Shown piece after piece: positions 7,418 to 16,889 of a DNA stretch of 64,000 bases. The stretch is from positions 1 through 64,000 of the forward strand of contig JAFSQE010000007.1 in NCBI GenBank assembly GCA_017446775.1, written 5' to 3'. The notes under the pieces are model-generated. The model searched no databases, was not told the origin of the DNA, and worked only from the letters and a program-made list of their open reading frames with translations. The translations under genes were made by a program, and so were the position numbers. This DNA is from Bacteroidales bacterium (lineage in GTDB: Bacteria > Bacteroidota > Bacteroidia > Bacteroidales > UBA932). Positions within the stretch are counted from its first letter, which is position 1. Each line of letters opens with the position of its first letter.

Positions 7418-9426
7418 AAAAGATGATGATACTCTTTGCGGCGGCCCTCGTAAGCATCGGTGCCGCGGCCGGCAATGCGAGATATGTGAACATGTTCATG
7501 GGCACGGCTGGCGACCACGGTCAGGTGAGTCCAGCGGCACAGGTGCCGTTTGGCCTGGCGAGCGTCTGCCCGGATTGCATTGTCAAAGAGCGCCACGCAG
7601 GATATGACTTTGAAGTGCCGCAAATCAGCGGCATCTCCGTAACGCGCATGAGTGGCACCGGCGGCGACGGCACCGGCGGCAACCTGCGCATACTCCCGGC
7701 CAATCCGGGCACAGAAGTATCGATAGTGAAGGGTACAGAAAAGACGGTTCCAGGTTTCTACGGCGCCACTCTGAGCAACGGCGTAAAGGTGGAGCTCACC
7801 GCAAACAAACATTGCGCGCTGGAGCGGTACATCTTCCCCAAGGCAGCAGAGAAGGTGTTCTATGTCGATTTCAACTCTGCTATCGACCCTCGCCGCAGCG
7901 AGTGCGCTTATATTATCCACGGGAGCGGCATCAGCGGCTGGGTACAGACCAGCACAGTCTGCAACTTTGGCGCATACAAGCTCTACTTCTATATGACGGC
8001 CAGCGAACCGTTTGCCGTGGAGACATCCGATGCCACCACCGCTGTGTTGAGGTTTGCGCCCGATGTCCGCGATGTACAAATCCGTATCGGCCTGTCGTCT
8101 ATAGATTGTGACAGCGCCCGCGAAGAGCTCACGGCGGTATCGGCTAAAGATTTCAAGGCGATGACGGCCGCAGCACGTGCAGAGTGGGATAAGATGCTGG
8201 ACAGGGTAGATGTCAAGGGTGGTAGCAGTGAACAGCGCGATCTGTTCTACACCAGTCTGTACAGAGTTTGCCTGAGTCCGTTTGACGCCACCTTCGGCGG
8301 CCGTTACCGCGCTGCGGACGGCGAAATCCGCGATGCCGGCAACCGCACCTTCTACAGCGGATGGAGCATGTGGGATACCTATCGCACCAAGTTCCCCATG
8401 CTGGCGCTGCTTTTCCCGGACCGGATGGGCGACATCTGCTTCTCTCTGGCAGAACTCTACAAGGCGGGCAAACTCAACTGGGCCACTATGACAGAGCCAG
8501 TCCCCACGGTACGCACAGAGCACAGCCAGGTCACCATGCTGGATGCCTGGGTCAAGGGTATCCGTGATTTCGATTTGGCATCTGCATTTGTTTTTATGGA
8601 GGCCGAGGCCGAAGCAGGCCGTGCCCCCGGCGCCCGCAACGGGCTTACCCGCAACTCCCCGGACCAGAAGATGGAGACGGTATACGACCTGTGGGCGTTG
8701 AGCCGCATCGCATCGGAAATCGGGAACAGGGAGGCTCAGGCCAGATACGCTTCCGAGGCGGAGCAGCTCTTTGAGCAGACCTGGCAGGGCGATTTTATGA
8801 ATATCGACGATTCATATACCCTGATGCGGGGCAACGGGCTCTATCAGGGGACCCGCTGGCAATACCGCTGGGCGGTGCCCGTATTTGCCGGGAAGATGTC
8901 GGAATGGGCAGGGAAGGAGACACTCGCCGCCCAATTGGACGAGTTCTTTGCACGCCACCTGTTCAATCAGGGTAACGAGCCCGACATACACACCCCGTTC
9001 ATGTTCCATATGTTCGGCCACCCGGAAAAGACCGATTCTCTGGTACAAGCTCTCCTTACAGACGATAATATGATACACCTTTACGGCGGCAACGCGGAGT
9101 TCCCGGAGCCGTTTGTTGGGCGTGCATTCCGCAACCGCCCCGACGGTTATGCCCCCGAGATGGACGAGGACGACGGCACCATGAGCGCCTGGTATATGTT
9201 CGCCCAGATGGGCTTCTATCCCACCTGCCCCGGCAAGGCAGAATATCAGTTCTTCTCGCCCCTTTTCAGCAGGATAACCCTCCATCTGAACGGCCACGAC
9301 GTGAAGTTAGTGCGCCGCTGCGCCCCCGGCAAGATGAAGAAGGTAACCGTGGACGGCCAGCTGCTGACAGATTTTACCATAACCCATAATCAGCTTTGCA
9401 CAGCAAACAAAATAGAAATCGAGTAG
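7414..9426 (+). CDS. GH92 family enzyme with Gln in place of the catalytic acid
   Basis: A GH92 protein of 670 residues with an ordinary Sec signal peptide and no lipobox, so periplasmic or exported. The family fold is clear: 'SPAAQVPFGLASV' near 33, 'SMWDTYRTKFPML' near 315, 'GNEPDIHTPFMFH' near 520, and 'DEDDGTMSAWYMFAQMGFYP' near 585. In the motif that reads EGNxWQYxW in the GH92 at 5300, this protein has 'LYQGTRWQYRW': Gln478 replaces the acid Glu. That change has been described for GH92 enzymes that act on mannose-1-phosphate diesters, where no acid is needed for the leaving group. ATG 7414 overlaps the upstream stop; an earlier ATG at 7396 would spoil the signal peptide. Confidence 0.93.
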   Translation: MKKMMILFAAALVSIGAAAGNARYVNMFMGTAGDHGQVSPAAQVPFGLASVCPDCIVKERHAGYDFEVPQISGISVTRMSGTGGDGTGGNLRILPANPGTEVSIVKGTEKTVPGFYGATLSNGVKVELTANKHCALERYIFPKAAEKVFYVDFNSAIDPRRSECAYIIHGSGISGWVQTSTVCNFGAYKLYFYMTASEPFAVETSDATTAVLRFAPDVRDVQIRIGLSSIDCDSAREELTAVSAKDFKAMTAAARAEWDKMLDRVDVKGGSSEQRDLFYTSLYRVCLSPFDATFGGRYRAADGEIRDAGNRTFYSGWSMWDTYRTKFPMLALLFPDRMGDICFSLAELYKAGKLNWATMTEPVPTVRTEHSQVTMLDAWVKGIRDFDLASAFVFMEAEAEAGRAPGARNGLTRNSPDQKMETVYDLWALSRIASEIGNREAQARYASEAEQLFEQTWQGDFMNIDDSYTLMRGNGLYQGTRWQYRWAVPVFAGKMSEWAGKETLAAQLDEFFARHLFNQGNEPDIHTPFMFHMFGHPEKTDSLVQALLTDDNMIHLYGGNAEFPEPFVGRAFRNRPDGYAPEMDEDDGTMSAWYMFAQMGFYPTCPGKAEYQFFSPLFSRITLHLNGHDVKLVRRCAPGKMKKVTVDGQLLTDFTITHNQLCTANKIEIE

Positions 9427-9435
9427 TCAAATAAT

Positions 9436-11703
9436 ATGAAAAGAACCGCTGTAATACTTGCCTTATTGGTGCTTCTGATGCCGGCAACGGCTTCAGCCAA
9501 GGGTGATTTCTCCCCTGTTGACCAAGTGAATGCCCTGGTGGGGACAATGTCTCAACCCTTTTTCTCGCAGGGCAACATCTATCCGGCCATAGGCCGCCCG
9601 TGGGGCACCCACCTGTGGACACCCCAGACAGCGCCAAACAGAGACACCTGGACATATACCTACACCGCAAACAAGATTCGCGGCATAAAGATGACCCACC
9701 AGCCCAGCCCCTGGGTGGGTGACTACGGCCAGTTCAGCCTGATGCCGGTTACCACAGCTCCGGTAGTTACCGACGAAGAGCGCGCCAGCTGGTTCACGCA
9801 CAAGGCGGAGATAGCCAAGCCATATTATTATAATGTCTTCCTGGCAGAGCATGAAACCACTTTTGAGCTGACTCCCACCATGCGCGCAGCCCGCGTAAGG
9901 ATAACCTATCCGGAGCGGGAGCAATCTTATCTGGTGGTGGATGCCTTTGAAAAAGGTCCCGCCGGCGGTTCTGAAATCCGCATAGAGGGGAACCGTATCT
10001 ACGGTATCTCCCGCAAGATCCATAACCAGTCGCTCAATGCCGCCAACCAGCTCTGGTTTGTGATAGAGAGTGATACGCCGTTCGAGACGGCAGAGGTCCG
10101 GACTCCTGAAGAGGGTCACGCCATTGCCCTGGTGGGCTTCAAGACCACCCGCGGCCAGAAAGTCAATCTTAAAGCGGCAGCATCTTTCATCAGTGCCGAC
10201 CAGGCGGAGCAGAACCTCAAGGAGCTGGACGGCAAGGACTTTGATGCTGTTATGGCGGAGGGCAGGGCAGAGTGGAACAGCCAGCTGGGCCGCATCCGCA
10301 TAGAGGGCGGCACTCCGGAACAGCAGAAGACCTTCTACAGCTGCCTCTACCGCAGCATCCTGTTCCCGCACGACCTCTCCGAGATTACTGCCGACGGCCG
10401 CAGGGTGCACCGCAGCCCCCACGACGGCAAGGTCCACGACGGATATCTGTTCACCGACACCGGTTTCTGGGATACTTTCCGCTGCCTGTTCGGCCTGCTG
10501 GACCTGGTTTGGCCTGCACAGGCCGCCAAGGTGCAGGAGAGTCTTGTAAATCACTATCTGGAGAGCGGGTTCCTTCCCGAATGGTGCAGTCCGGGTCATT
10601 GCCCCACCTGCATGATCGGCAACAACAGCGCCTCAGTGGTGTCCGAGGCATGGGCAAAGGGGCTGCGCGGATACGACATAGAGAAACTGTGGGAGGCACT
10701 CAAGCACGGTGCCCACGCCGCGCTTGAAAATGCCACCGCTACCGGCCGTCTGGGCTGGGAGGAGTATGACAAGCTCGGATATGTCCCGTGCGACATCGGC
10801 ATCCGCGAGAGTGCTGCCCGCACCCTGGAATATGCATACGACGACTGGTGTATCTGGAGTCTTGGTAAACAGCTAGGCAAGAGCGAAGCGGAACTCGCCC
10901 CCTATGCAAAGGCAGCTCTCAACTACCGAAACCTCTACCGGCAGACAGCCGGGATGATGAGTGGCCGCAATGCCGACGGCACCTGGCCGGTCCCGTTCAA
11001 CCCGTTCAAATGGGGTGGCGATTTTACCGAAGGGAACGCCCTGCAGTATACCTGGAGCGTATTCCACGACCCTTCCGGCCTGGCATCCCTGATGGGCGGA
11101 TGGGACGAGTTTGCCCAGGCACTGGACAATTTGTTTGAACTGCCACCCATTTACGACGACAGCTACTACGGATTCACCATCCATGAGATACGTGAGATGC
11201 AGGTGATGAATATGGGTAACTATGCCCACGGCAACCAGCCGGCGCAGCACGTCATCTATCTTTACGACTGGTGCGGCCAGCCCTGGAAGGCTCAGGCTCG
11301 CGTTCGCGAGGCGATGGACAAGCTCTACCATGCCGGCCCCGACGGCTACTGCGGCGACGAAGACAATGGCCAGACATCGGCCTGGTATATCTTCTCTGCA
11401 ATGGGATTCTATCCCGTATGCCCCGCCTCTGCAGAGTACGCACTGGGTTCGCCGCTGTTCGACAAGGTTACCATCACAACGGAGAATGGCAAGAAGATAG
11501 AGATAAAGGCCAAAGGCAACGGGGCGGAGAATGTCTATGTAGAGAGCGTCAAGCTCAACGGCCGCCGGCACGCCGCCAACTATGTTACGCACACTCAGCT
11601 GGCGGGCGGTGCAAAGCTTGATTTTAGGATGTCTTCCAAACCCAACACCCGGCGCGGTACGGCAGAGAGCGACCGCCCGTACTCTTTCAGTGACAATAAT
11701 TAA
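9436..11703 (+). CDS. GH92 family exo-alpha-mannosidase, secreted
   Basis: The third GH92 in tandem, 755 residues, with a Sec signal peptide (cleavage near ATASA-KG) and no lipobox. The N-terminal region 'SQGNIYPAIGRPWGTHLWTP' is the GH92 start variant with a Trp. Further on are 'GFWDTFRCLFGLL' near 350, 'FTEGNALQYTWSV' with the acid Glu532, 'HGNQPAQHVIYLYDW' near 597, and 'GDEDNGQTSAWYIFSAMGFYP' near 640. It differs from the two upstream copies in its +1-site motif (GNQPAQH), so it probably cleaves another linkage. It starts 9 bp after its neighbour. The C-terminal 25 residues extend past the usual family end. Confidence 0.94.
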   Translation: MKRTAVILALLVLLMPATASAKGDFSPVDQVNALVGTMSQPFFSQGNIYPAIGRPWGTHLWTPQTAPNRDTWTYTYTANKIRGIKMTHQPSPWVGDYGQFSLMPVTTAPVVTDEERASWFTHKAEIAKPYYYNVFLAEHETTFELTPTMRAARVRITYPEREQSYLVVDAFEKGPAGGSEIRIEGNRIYGISRKIHNQSLNAANQLWFVIESDTPFETAEVRTPEEGHAIALVGFKTTRGQKVNLKAAASFISADQAEQNLKELDGKDFDAVMAEGRAEWNSQLGRIRIEGGTPEQQKTFYSCLYRSILFPHDLSEITADGRRVHRSPHDGKVHDGYLFTDTGFWDTFRCLFGLLDLVWPAQAAKVQESLVNHYLESGFLPEWCSPGHCPTCMIGNNSASVVSEAWAKGLRGYDIEKLWEALKHGAHAALENATATGRLGWEEYDKLGYVPCDIGIRESAARTLEYAYDDWCIWSLGKQLGKSEAELAPYAKAALNYRNLYRQTAGMMSGRNADGTWPVPFNPFKWGGDFTEGNALQYTWSVFHDPSGLASLMGGWDEFAQALDNLFELPPIYDDSYYGFTIHEIREMQVMNMGNYAHGNQPAQHVIYLYDWCGQPWKAQARVREAMDKLYHAGPDGYCGDEDNGQTSAWYIFSAMGFYPVCPASAEYALGSPLFDKVTITTENGKKIEIKAKGNGAENVYVESVKLNGRRHAANYVTHTQLAGGAKLDFRMSSKPNTRRGTAESDRPYSFSDNN

Positions 11704-11720
11704 TCAACAATCATATACCA

Positions 11721-14700
11721 ATGAATTACTTAAGAAAAATCATCCCGATCGTCTTGTCGCTTCTGCTGGCAGTAACGGCTGCAAATGCCGCCAATGTCTC
11801 CATTAGCGGCGTGGTGATCGACAACACCGGGGCGCCGATCCCCGGAGTTGTGCTTGTGGGACCTGGCAACGTCCACTCCGTTACGGACCTGGACGGACGC
11901 TTTGCCATGCAGGTTCCGGAGGGGGCGGAGGTCAAGGCTACCTGTCTGGGCTTTCTCCCGTATTCTTTCAAGGCCAAAAAGGGTACCAAAATAACGATTA
12001 CCCTTATGGAGGACCACGAGAGCCTTGAAGAATCGGTGGTTGTGGGCTACGGTGTACAGAAAAAAGCGGTCATCACCGGTTCTGTGACCAACGTGGCTGC
12101 GCGGGAAATCAACACCACCACCGCCAACGACTTGGTTACCAAGCTGCAGGGCAAGGTCTCCGGTCTTAACATCCGTAACAACACCTCTACTCCGGGTGCC
12201 TACGACCACTCTATCAACATCCGCGGCTTTGGCGGTCCGTTGTATGTGATAGACGGCATCAACCGCGACGGCACCGACTTCAACAAGCTCAACGCAGAGG
12301 ATATCGAGAGTATCACCCTGCTTAAGGATGCTTCTGCCGCCATCTACGGTATCAACGCCGGCAACGGTGTGATTATCGTAACCACCAAGAGCGGCAGCAA
12401 CCAGGGTAACACCCGCTTCCAGTTCAACGCCAATATGGGTATTTCCACACCTACCGACCGTGTGCGTATGGCCAATGCCTATGAGTATTACTGGTTGCGC
12501 AACGCCGCCAATATAAATGCCGGCGACCCCGAGTTCATCTCCCGTGACGAACTTGAGGCGTGGAGGATTGCCTGCGAAACAGGTTCTGACTACCAGACAT
12601 TCGGAAAGGACGGTGAGATTATCCACCACCAGAACACTGACTGGTACAAGGAGACATGCAAGGATTTCAGCCTCCGTCAGGAATATTCCCTCTCTGCCGA
12701 CGGCGGTAACAAAAACGTGAAGTACTACTTCAACGTGAACTACTCCAACGACAACGGTCTGCTCAAGAGCGGAGACATCAACTACGACAAGTGGAGTTTC
12801 CGCAGCGTTATCACCGCCAATCTGGCCAAAGACCTCAAGCTGACGGCCAACGTGTCCGGTTACATGGACGACCGCTGGGACCCCGCGGCAGATATGTTCA
12901 ACGTGTTCCGCGGAACTATCTGTCTGCTGCCTACCGGCAGTGTATATGCCAACCCGTACGTAGAGCCGTATAATACTTATCCCTACTACCACAGCGTAAA
13001 GGAGGGTCAGAGCTACAATGCGGTGGCCCAGTCTTATATCTCTGATTGCGGCTACCACCACTATGTGAACAATGCTATCCAGAGCGTGTTCTCGCTCTCT
13101 TACACGCCGGAGTGGCTCCCCGGCTTCGAGGCCAAGGGTACGGTGTCGTTTGACAAGCGTTTTGCCCAGACCAAGATTCTGCGCAAGAACTGGAAGATGT
13201 ACACCTACAACGAGCTCACCGGCACTGTGGCAGACGAGGACTGGAACCCCAACGTACAGATAAAGAACAGCGACAACTTCCTGCACGTGTATAACTATCA
13301 GGGACAGTTGAATTACAACAGGGACATAGACAAGCACCATATCGGCGCCTCTGTCATCGCTGAGGCATCGGTACGCGACAACGACTGGAACAGCATCAAC
13401 AAGTATTTTGACTTCTTCACCCAGGCAGAACTTGATTACGCCGGCGACAAGGACCAGAGCACCGGCGGTAACGAAGACCATCAGCGCAAGCTCGGTTTCA
13501 TTGGCCGTTTCAATTACGACTATGCCCACAAGTATCTGCTGGAGGCGGCTGTCCGCCGCGACGGTACATACCGCTACCATCCCGATGTCCGCTGGGGTAC
13601 CTTCCCGGTGTTCTCCGCCGGCTGGCGTATCTCGGAGGAGAAGTTCATGAAAGAGAACGTCAGGTGGCTCAGCAACCTCAAGCTGCGTGCATCGTGGGGT
13701 ATTCTGGGTGAGGATGCCGGCGATGCGTTCCAGTGGATCAGCGGCTACGGCATCGGTGGCGGCGGCTGGTGGGAATATGTCCCCGGCAGCGTCAGCTACG
13801 GTGTCACCAGCCCCGCGCTGGTCAACGAGCACCTCTCCTGGCTCAAGTCCTACCTGGCCGACATCGGTCTGGACATCGGCCTGTTCGACAACAAACTCTC
13901 CGTAACCGTGGATGTTTTCCAAAAGGACAAGACCGGTCTGTTGGAGCGCCGAAGCGTGGACTTGCCCAACACTTATGGCGCGGCCTTCCCCCAGGAGAAC
14001 TTGAACAGCAACCGCACCAAAGGTATCGAGTTCAGCTTCGACTGGCAGGACCGCATAGGCGACTTCTTCTACTCAATCAAGGGTAACGCCACCTATGGCA
14101 GAACGATGGATATGTATGTAGAACATGGCCCTTACACCAGTTCCTGGTCTGTGTACCGTAATGCCAAAGACTATCGTTGGAACAACCTGGGATGGGTTTA
14201 TACTTTGAAAGGCCAGTTCCAGACGGCAGAAGAGATAGAAGCGGCTCCCGTATACAGCACTGCCATCGGTAACAGGTATATGCAGCCTGGCGACTGGATT
14301 TTTGAGGATGTGAACGGCGATGGTACCATCGACGGCGATGACTACCGGCCGATTACCTTACAGCCGGATAAAGCGCCGATATGGAACTATGGTCTCACAC
14401 TTGACGGCAGTTTCCGTGGTTTCGACTTCAGCGTCCTTTTGCAGGGTGCAGCCGGTTTCACGGCACATTACAGTGGCCCTTACGCAGAACCCTTCTGGCT
14501 TGGCGGAAACGCCCCGGCATATATGATGGATTCCTGGCATCACGAGGACCTGTTCGACTCCAGCAGCCCCTGGGTACCCGGCTATTTCCCTGCGATACGA
14601 ACGGGGGACAAGGCTTGTAACTACAACTCCCCCAGCAGCTTTACATACAAGGACTGCTCTTATGTCCGTCTCAAGAACGTCGAGCTGGGTTACACCTTCC

Positions 14701-14888
14701 GCCAGAAGTTCCTCAAGATGGCGCACATAGAGAAGGCCCGCATATTCCTCAACGTGAACAACCCGTTCACCTTCTGCAACAGGTTCATCAAGGCGTTCGA
14801 CCCCGAGAAGGTGGCCGGACAGCAGAGCCTCGGATGGAACTATCCGCTGCTTATGACTTTCAACTCCGGTATAAACATCAATTTCTAA
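11721..14888 (+). CDS. SusC/RagA-type TonB-dependent outer-membrane transporter
   Basis: A TonB-dependent receptor of 1055 residues. A Sec signal peptide (about 1-24) is followed by a carboxypeptidase-regulatory-like beta domain ('SGVVIDNTGAPIPGVVLVG'), a TonB-box region 'ESVVVGYGVQKK', a plug with 'LYVIDGI' and 'ESITLLKDASAAIYG', and a long beta-barrel ending in the terminal aromatic 'SGININF'. It imports oligosaccharides in complex with the SusD protein encoded next, driven by TonB-ExbBD. Its place after three GH92 genes suggests mannose-containing oligosaccharides, which is inference. Confidence 0.96.
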   Translation: MNYLRKIIPIVLSLLLAVTAANAANVSISGVVIDNTGAPIPGVVLVGPGNVHSVTDLDGRFAMQVPEGAEVKATCLGFLPYSFKAKKGTKITITLMEDHESLEESVVVGYGVQKKAVITGSVTNVAAREINTTTANDLVTKLQGKVSGLNIRNNTSTPGAYDHSINIRGFGGPLYVIDGINRDGTDFNKLNAEDIESITLLKDASAAIYGINAGNGVIIVTTKSGSNQGNTRFQFNANMGISTPTDRVRMANAYEYYWLRNAANINAGDPEFISRDELEAWRIACETGSDYQTFGKDGEIIHHQNTDWYKETCKDFSLRQEYSLSADGGNKNVKYYFNVNYSNDNGLLKSGDINYDKWSFRSVITANLAKDLKLTANVSGYMDDRWDPAADMFNVFRGTICLLPTGSVYANPYVEPYNTYPYYHSVKEGQSYNAVAQSYISDCGYHHYVNNAIQSVFSLSYTPEWLPGFEAKGTVSFDKRFAQTKILRKNWKMYTYNELTGTVADEDWNPNVQIKNSDNFLHVYNYQGQLNYNRDIDKHHIGASVIAEASVRDNDWNSINKYFDFFTQAELDYAGDKDQSTGGNEDHQRKLGFIGRFNYDYAHKYLLEAAVRRDGTYRYHPDVRWGTFPVFSAGWRISEEKFMKENVRWLSNLKLRASWGILGEDAGDAFQWISGYGIGGGGWWEYVPGSVSYGVTSPALVNEHLSWLKSYLADIGLDIGLFDNKLSVTVDVFQKDKTGLLERRSVDLPNTYGAAFPQENLNSNRTKGIEFSFDWQDRIGDFFYSIKGNATYGRTMDMYVEHGPYTSSWSVYRNAKDYRWNNLGWVYTLKGQFQTAEEIEAAPVYSTAIGNRYMQPGDWIFEDVNGDGTIDGDDYRPITLQPDKAPIWNYGLTLDGSFRGFDFSVLLQGAAGFTAHYSGPYAEPFWLGGNAPAYMMDSWHHEDLFDSSSPWVPGYFPAIRTGDKACNYNSPSSFTYKDCSYVRLKNVELGYTFRQKFLKMAHIEKARIFLNVNNPFTFCNRFIKAFDPEKVAGQQSLGWNYPLLMTFNSGININF

Positions 14889-14894
14889 AGGAGG
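14887..14894 (+). promoter_or_regulatory. strong Shine-Dalgarno sequence before susD
   Basis: AAAGGAGG overlaps the SusC stop codon and lies 7 bp before the SusD ATG at 14902. Strong Shine-Dalgarno sequences are uncommon in Bacteroidota, where most starts here have none. A similar AGGAGG precedes the second susD. Confidence 0.6.
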
Positions 14895-14901
14895 CGCGCA
14901 T

Positions 14902-16875
14902 ATGAAAAAGACTATCATAATCACATTGATGATTGCGGCAATCGCCACATCGGGGTGTCAACCTCTCAATGATTTCCTAGACGTGAAGCCAACCAACAAG
15001 GTGTCTGCCGACGAGGTGGTCTCCTCTCCCGCCGGCATCCAGGCTTTTCTGGCAAACCTCTATTACAGAATGCCCATCGAGGCGTTTGACTTCACTGCAG
15101 AGAGCAAGCCTTGCCCCGACCAGAAATACCGGGACGGTTTCCACTTCAACGACGGCGCCCCCAACAACAGCGCGCGTTATGTATGGGTGCTCACCGACGA
15201 CTGCACCGGTCCCGAAATGGACGATATCCCCAACGACAATTATTACTTGTATTGGGATACCGCATTCGAACTGATTCACGACTTGAATGAGTTTACTGCT
15301 CTGATTCCTACACTGACATCGATTAACGATGATACCCGCAAGGAACTTACCGGTCAGAGCTGGTTTATCCGCGGGCAGGTCTATTTTGCACTCGCCCGCC
15401 GCTACGGTGGTGTGCCCAAGATAGAAACCGTGGTGCCTCTGGATATAAACAACGACGAGGACTTGGATGAGGTCATAGCCAAACTCAGGATACCCCGTAT
15501 GAAAGAGGTGGAGACCTGGGATTATATACTCCAGTGCTTTGATAACGCCGCCGCGAACCTCAGCGAAACCGACAACGGCCACCACACCATGGCCACCAAG
15601 TGGACGGCGTTAGCCTACAAGAGCCGTGCTGCGCTGCACGCCGCTTCCCTTGCCAAGTACTGGGACGAGGCTCCGCTTACCGGCGAGGCTGTGGATGCCG
15701 GATGCGTCGGTGGTTTTACGGAAGAAGATATGAACCGCTATTATCAGGCTTGCCTTGACAGCAGCAAGGAGCTTATAGAGAGCGGTCGCTTCAGCCTGTA
15801 TATGCCCAACCCCAAGAATCCCGAAGAGGCTACTGAAAACTACATCCACATGTTCCAGAAGCCCGAAGATGCCTACTGCGAGACCATCTTTGTGAAGGGT
15901 TTCTACAAGAAGGGCCGCAAGTACGGCACCAACCAGGACGTATGGGGGCAGCCGGCTCAGACCGGCGGCGCCTGGCCGCATCCCGGACGTATGAACCCCA
16001 CCCTGGAGTTTGTGGACAACTTTGAGAACTACGACAATCCCGGCGAGAGTGCTAAGCTTGTCACCTACGACGGCGAGAAATTTGACTATGACGGCTACAA
16101 GGAAGACCGCGTATACCGCAAGTTTGACAATCCTCTGGATATGTTCGCAGGCAAGGACGCCCGCCTGGCGGCCATCACCATCCTGCCCGGATCCAAGTGG
16201 AGAGACACGCTAATAGTGATCCAGGCCGGAGTCATAGACATGCAGGGCAAGATACACCACGACATCCGCGGCGATATGAAAGCCCAGTATATGGGCTGGG
16301 ACGGCAAGGTCCACTATCAGTTCGGAGCTGCCGACAACAAATTCTTCAGCGGCTTCTGTTACGAACGCGGCAACAACACCCGCACCGGCTTCAGTTTCCG
16401 CAAGTATATGGATCCGACTTTCGTATCGTCAGGTTCGGTTTGGAATGAATCCACCACAGACTGGATTGATATCCGTTATGCAGAGATTCTGCTGAACTAT
16501 GCCGAGGCCTGTGTAGAGAGCGGTCTGGGCGATGCCGGCCTGGCCGCACAGTGCATGAACGCCACCCGTCACCGCGCAGCGTTCAAAACCGACATTCCGC
16601 TCACGCTAGAGAACGTGCTTCGCGAGCGCCGTTCCGAACTCGGTATGGAGAACGCCCGTCACTGGGATCTTATGCGCCGCCGTGAATATCACAAGATATT
16701 CCGCAGTTACCGCCGTGGCGCCCTTGAACCCATTCTGGATCTTCGCGATGGCAAGACCTTCTTTGTGAGAACTTACCGTCAGTATCCGGCAATTCTAACC
16801 TTCCGGGAGAAGTTCTATTATCGTGGAATACCCGGCTGGAATGTCAGCGGACTTATTAAGAATCCCCAGCAATAA
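14902..16875 (+). CDS. SusD/RagB-family glycan-binding lipoprotein
   Basis: A surface lipoprotein of 657 residues (lipobox ATSGC near residue 19) with the SusD N-terminal signature 'LNDFLDVKPTNKVSADEV'. The TPR-like part includes 'SWFIRGQVYFALARRYGGVPKI' (about 152-173), and the C-terminal SusD part has 'IRYAEILLNYAEAC' and 'VLRERRSELGMENARHWDLMRR'. SusD proteins form the lid on the SusC barrel and capture glycan. It is longer than the usual 500-600 residues, with extra loops around 370-480. Translation probably depends on the strong upstream Shine-Dalgarno sequence. Confidence 0.96.
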   Translation: MKKTIIITLMIAAIATSGCQPLNDFLDVKPTNKVSADEVVSSPAGIQAFLANLYYRMPIEAFDFTAESKPCPDQKYRDGFHFNDGAPNNSARYVWVLTDDCTGPEMDDIPNDNYYLYWDTAFELIHDLNEFTALIPTLTSINDDTRKELTGQSWFIRGQVYFALARRYGGVPKIETVVPLDINNDEDLDEVIAKLRIPRMKEVETWDYILQCFDNAAANLSETDNGHHTMATKWTALAYKSRAALHAASLAKYWDEAPLTGEAVDAGCVGGFTEEDMNRYYQACLDSSKELIESGRFSLYMPNPKNPEEATENYIHMFQKPEDAYCETIFVKGFYKKGRKYGTNQDVWGQPAQTGGAWPHPGRMNPTLEFVDNFENYDNPGESAKLVTYDGEKFDYDGYKEDRVYRKFDNPLDMFAGKDARLAAITILPGSKWRDTLIVIQAGVIDMQGKIHHDIRGDMKAQYMGWDGKVHYQFGAADNKFFSGFCYERGNNTRTGFSFRKYMDPTFVSSGSVWNESTTDWIDIRYAEILLNYAEACVESGLGDAGLAAQCMNATRHRAAFKTDIPLTLENVLRERRSELGMENARHWDLMRRREYHKIFRSYRRGALEPILDLRDGKTFFVRTYRQYPAILTFREKFYYRGIPGWNVSGLIKNPQQ

Positions 16876-16889
16876 AAAAGGATACGCAT

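Noticed and set aside
11730-13922. 730-codon minus-strand open frame inside susC
   Set aside because: An antisense shadow of a G+C-biased gene; the plus strand encodes a full SusC with all domains.
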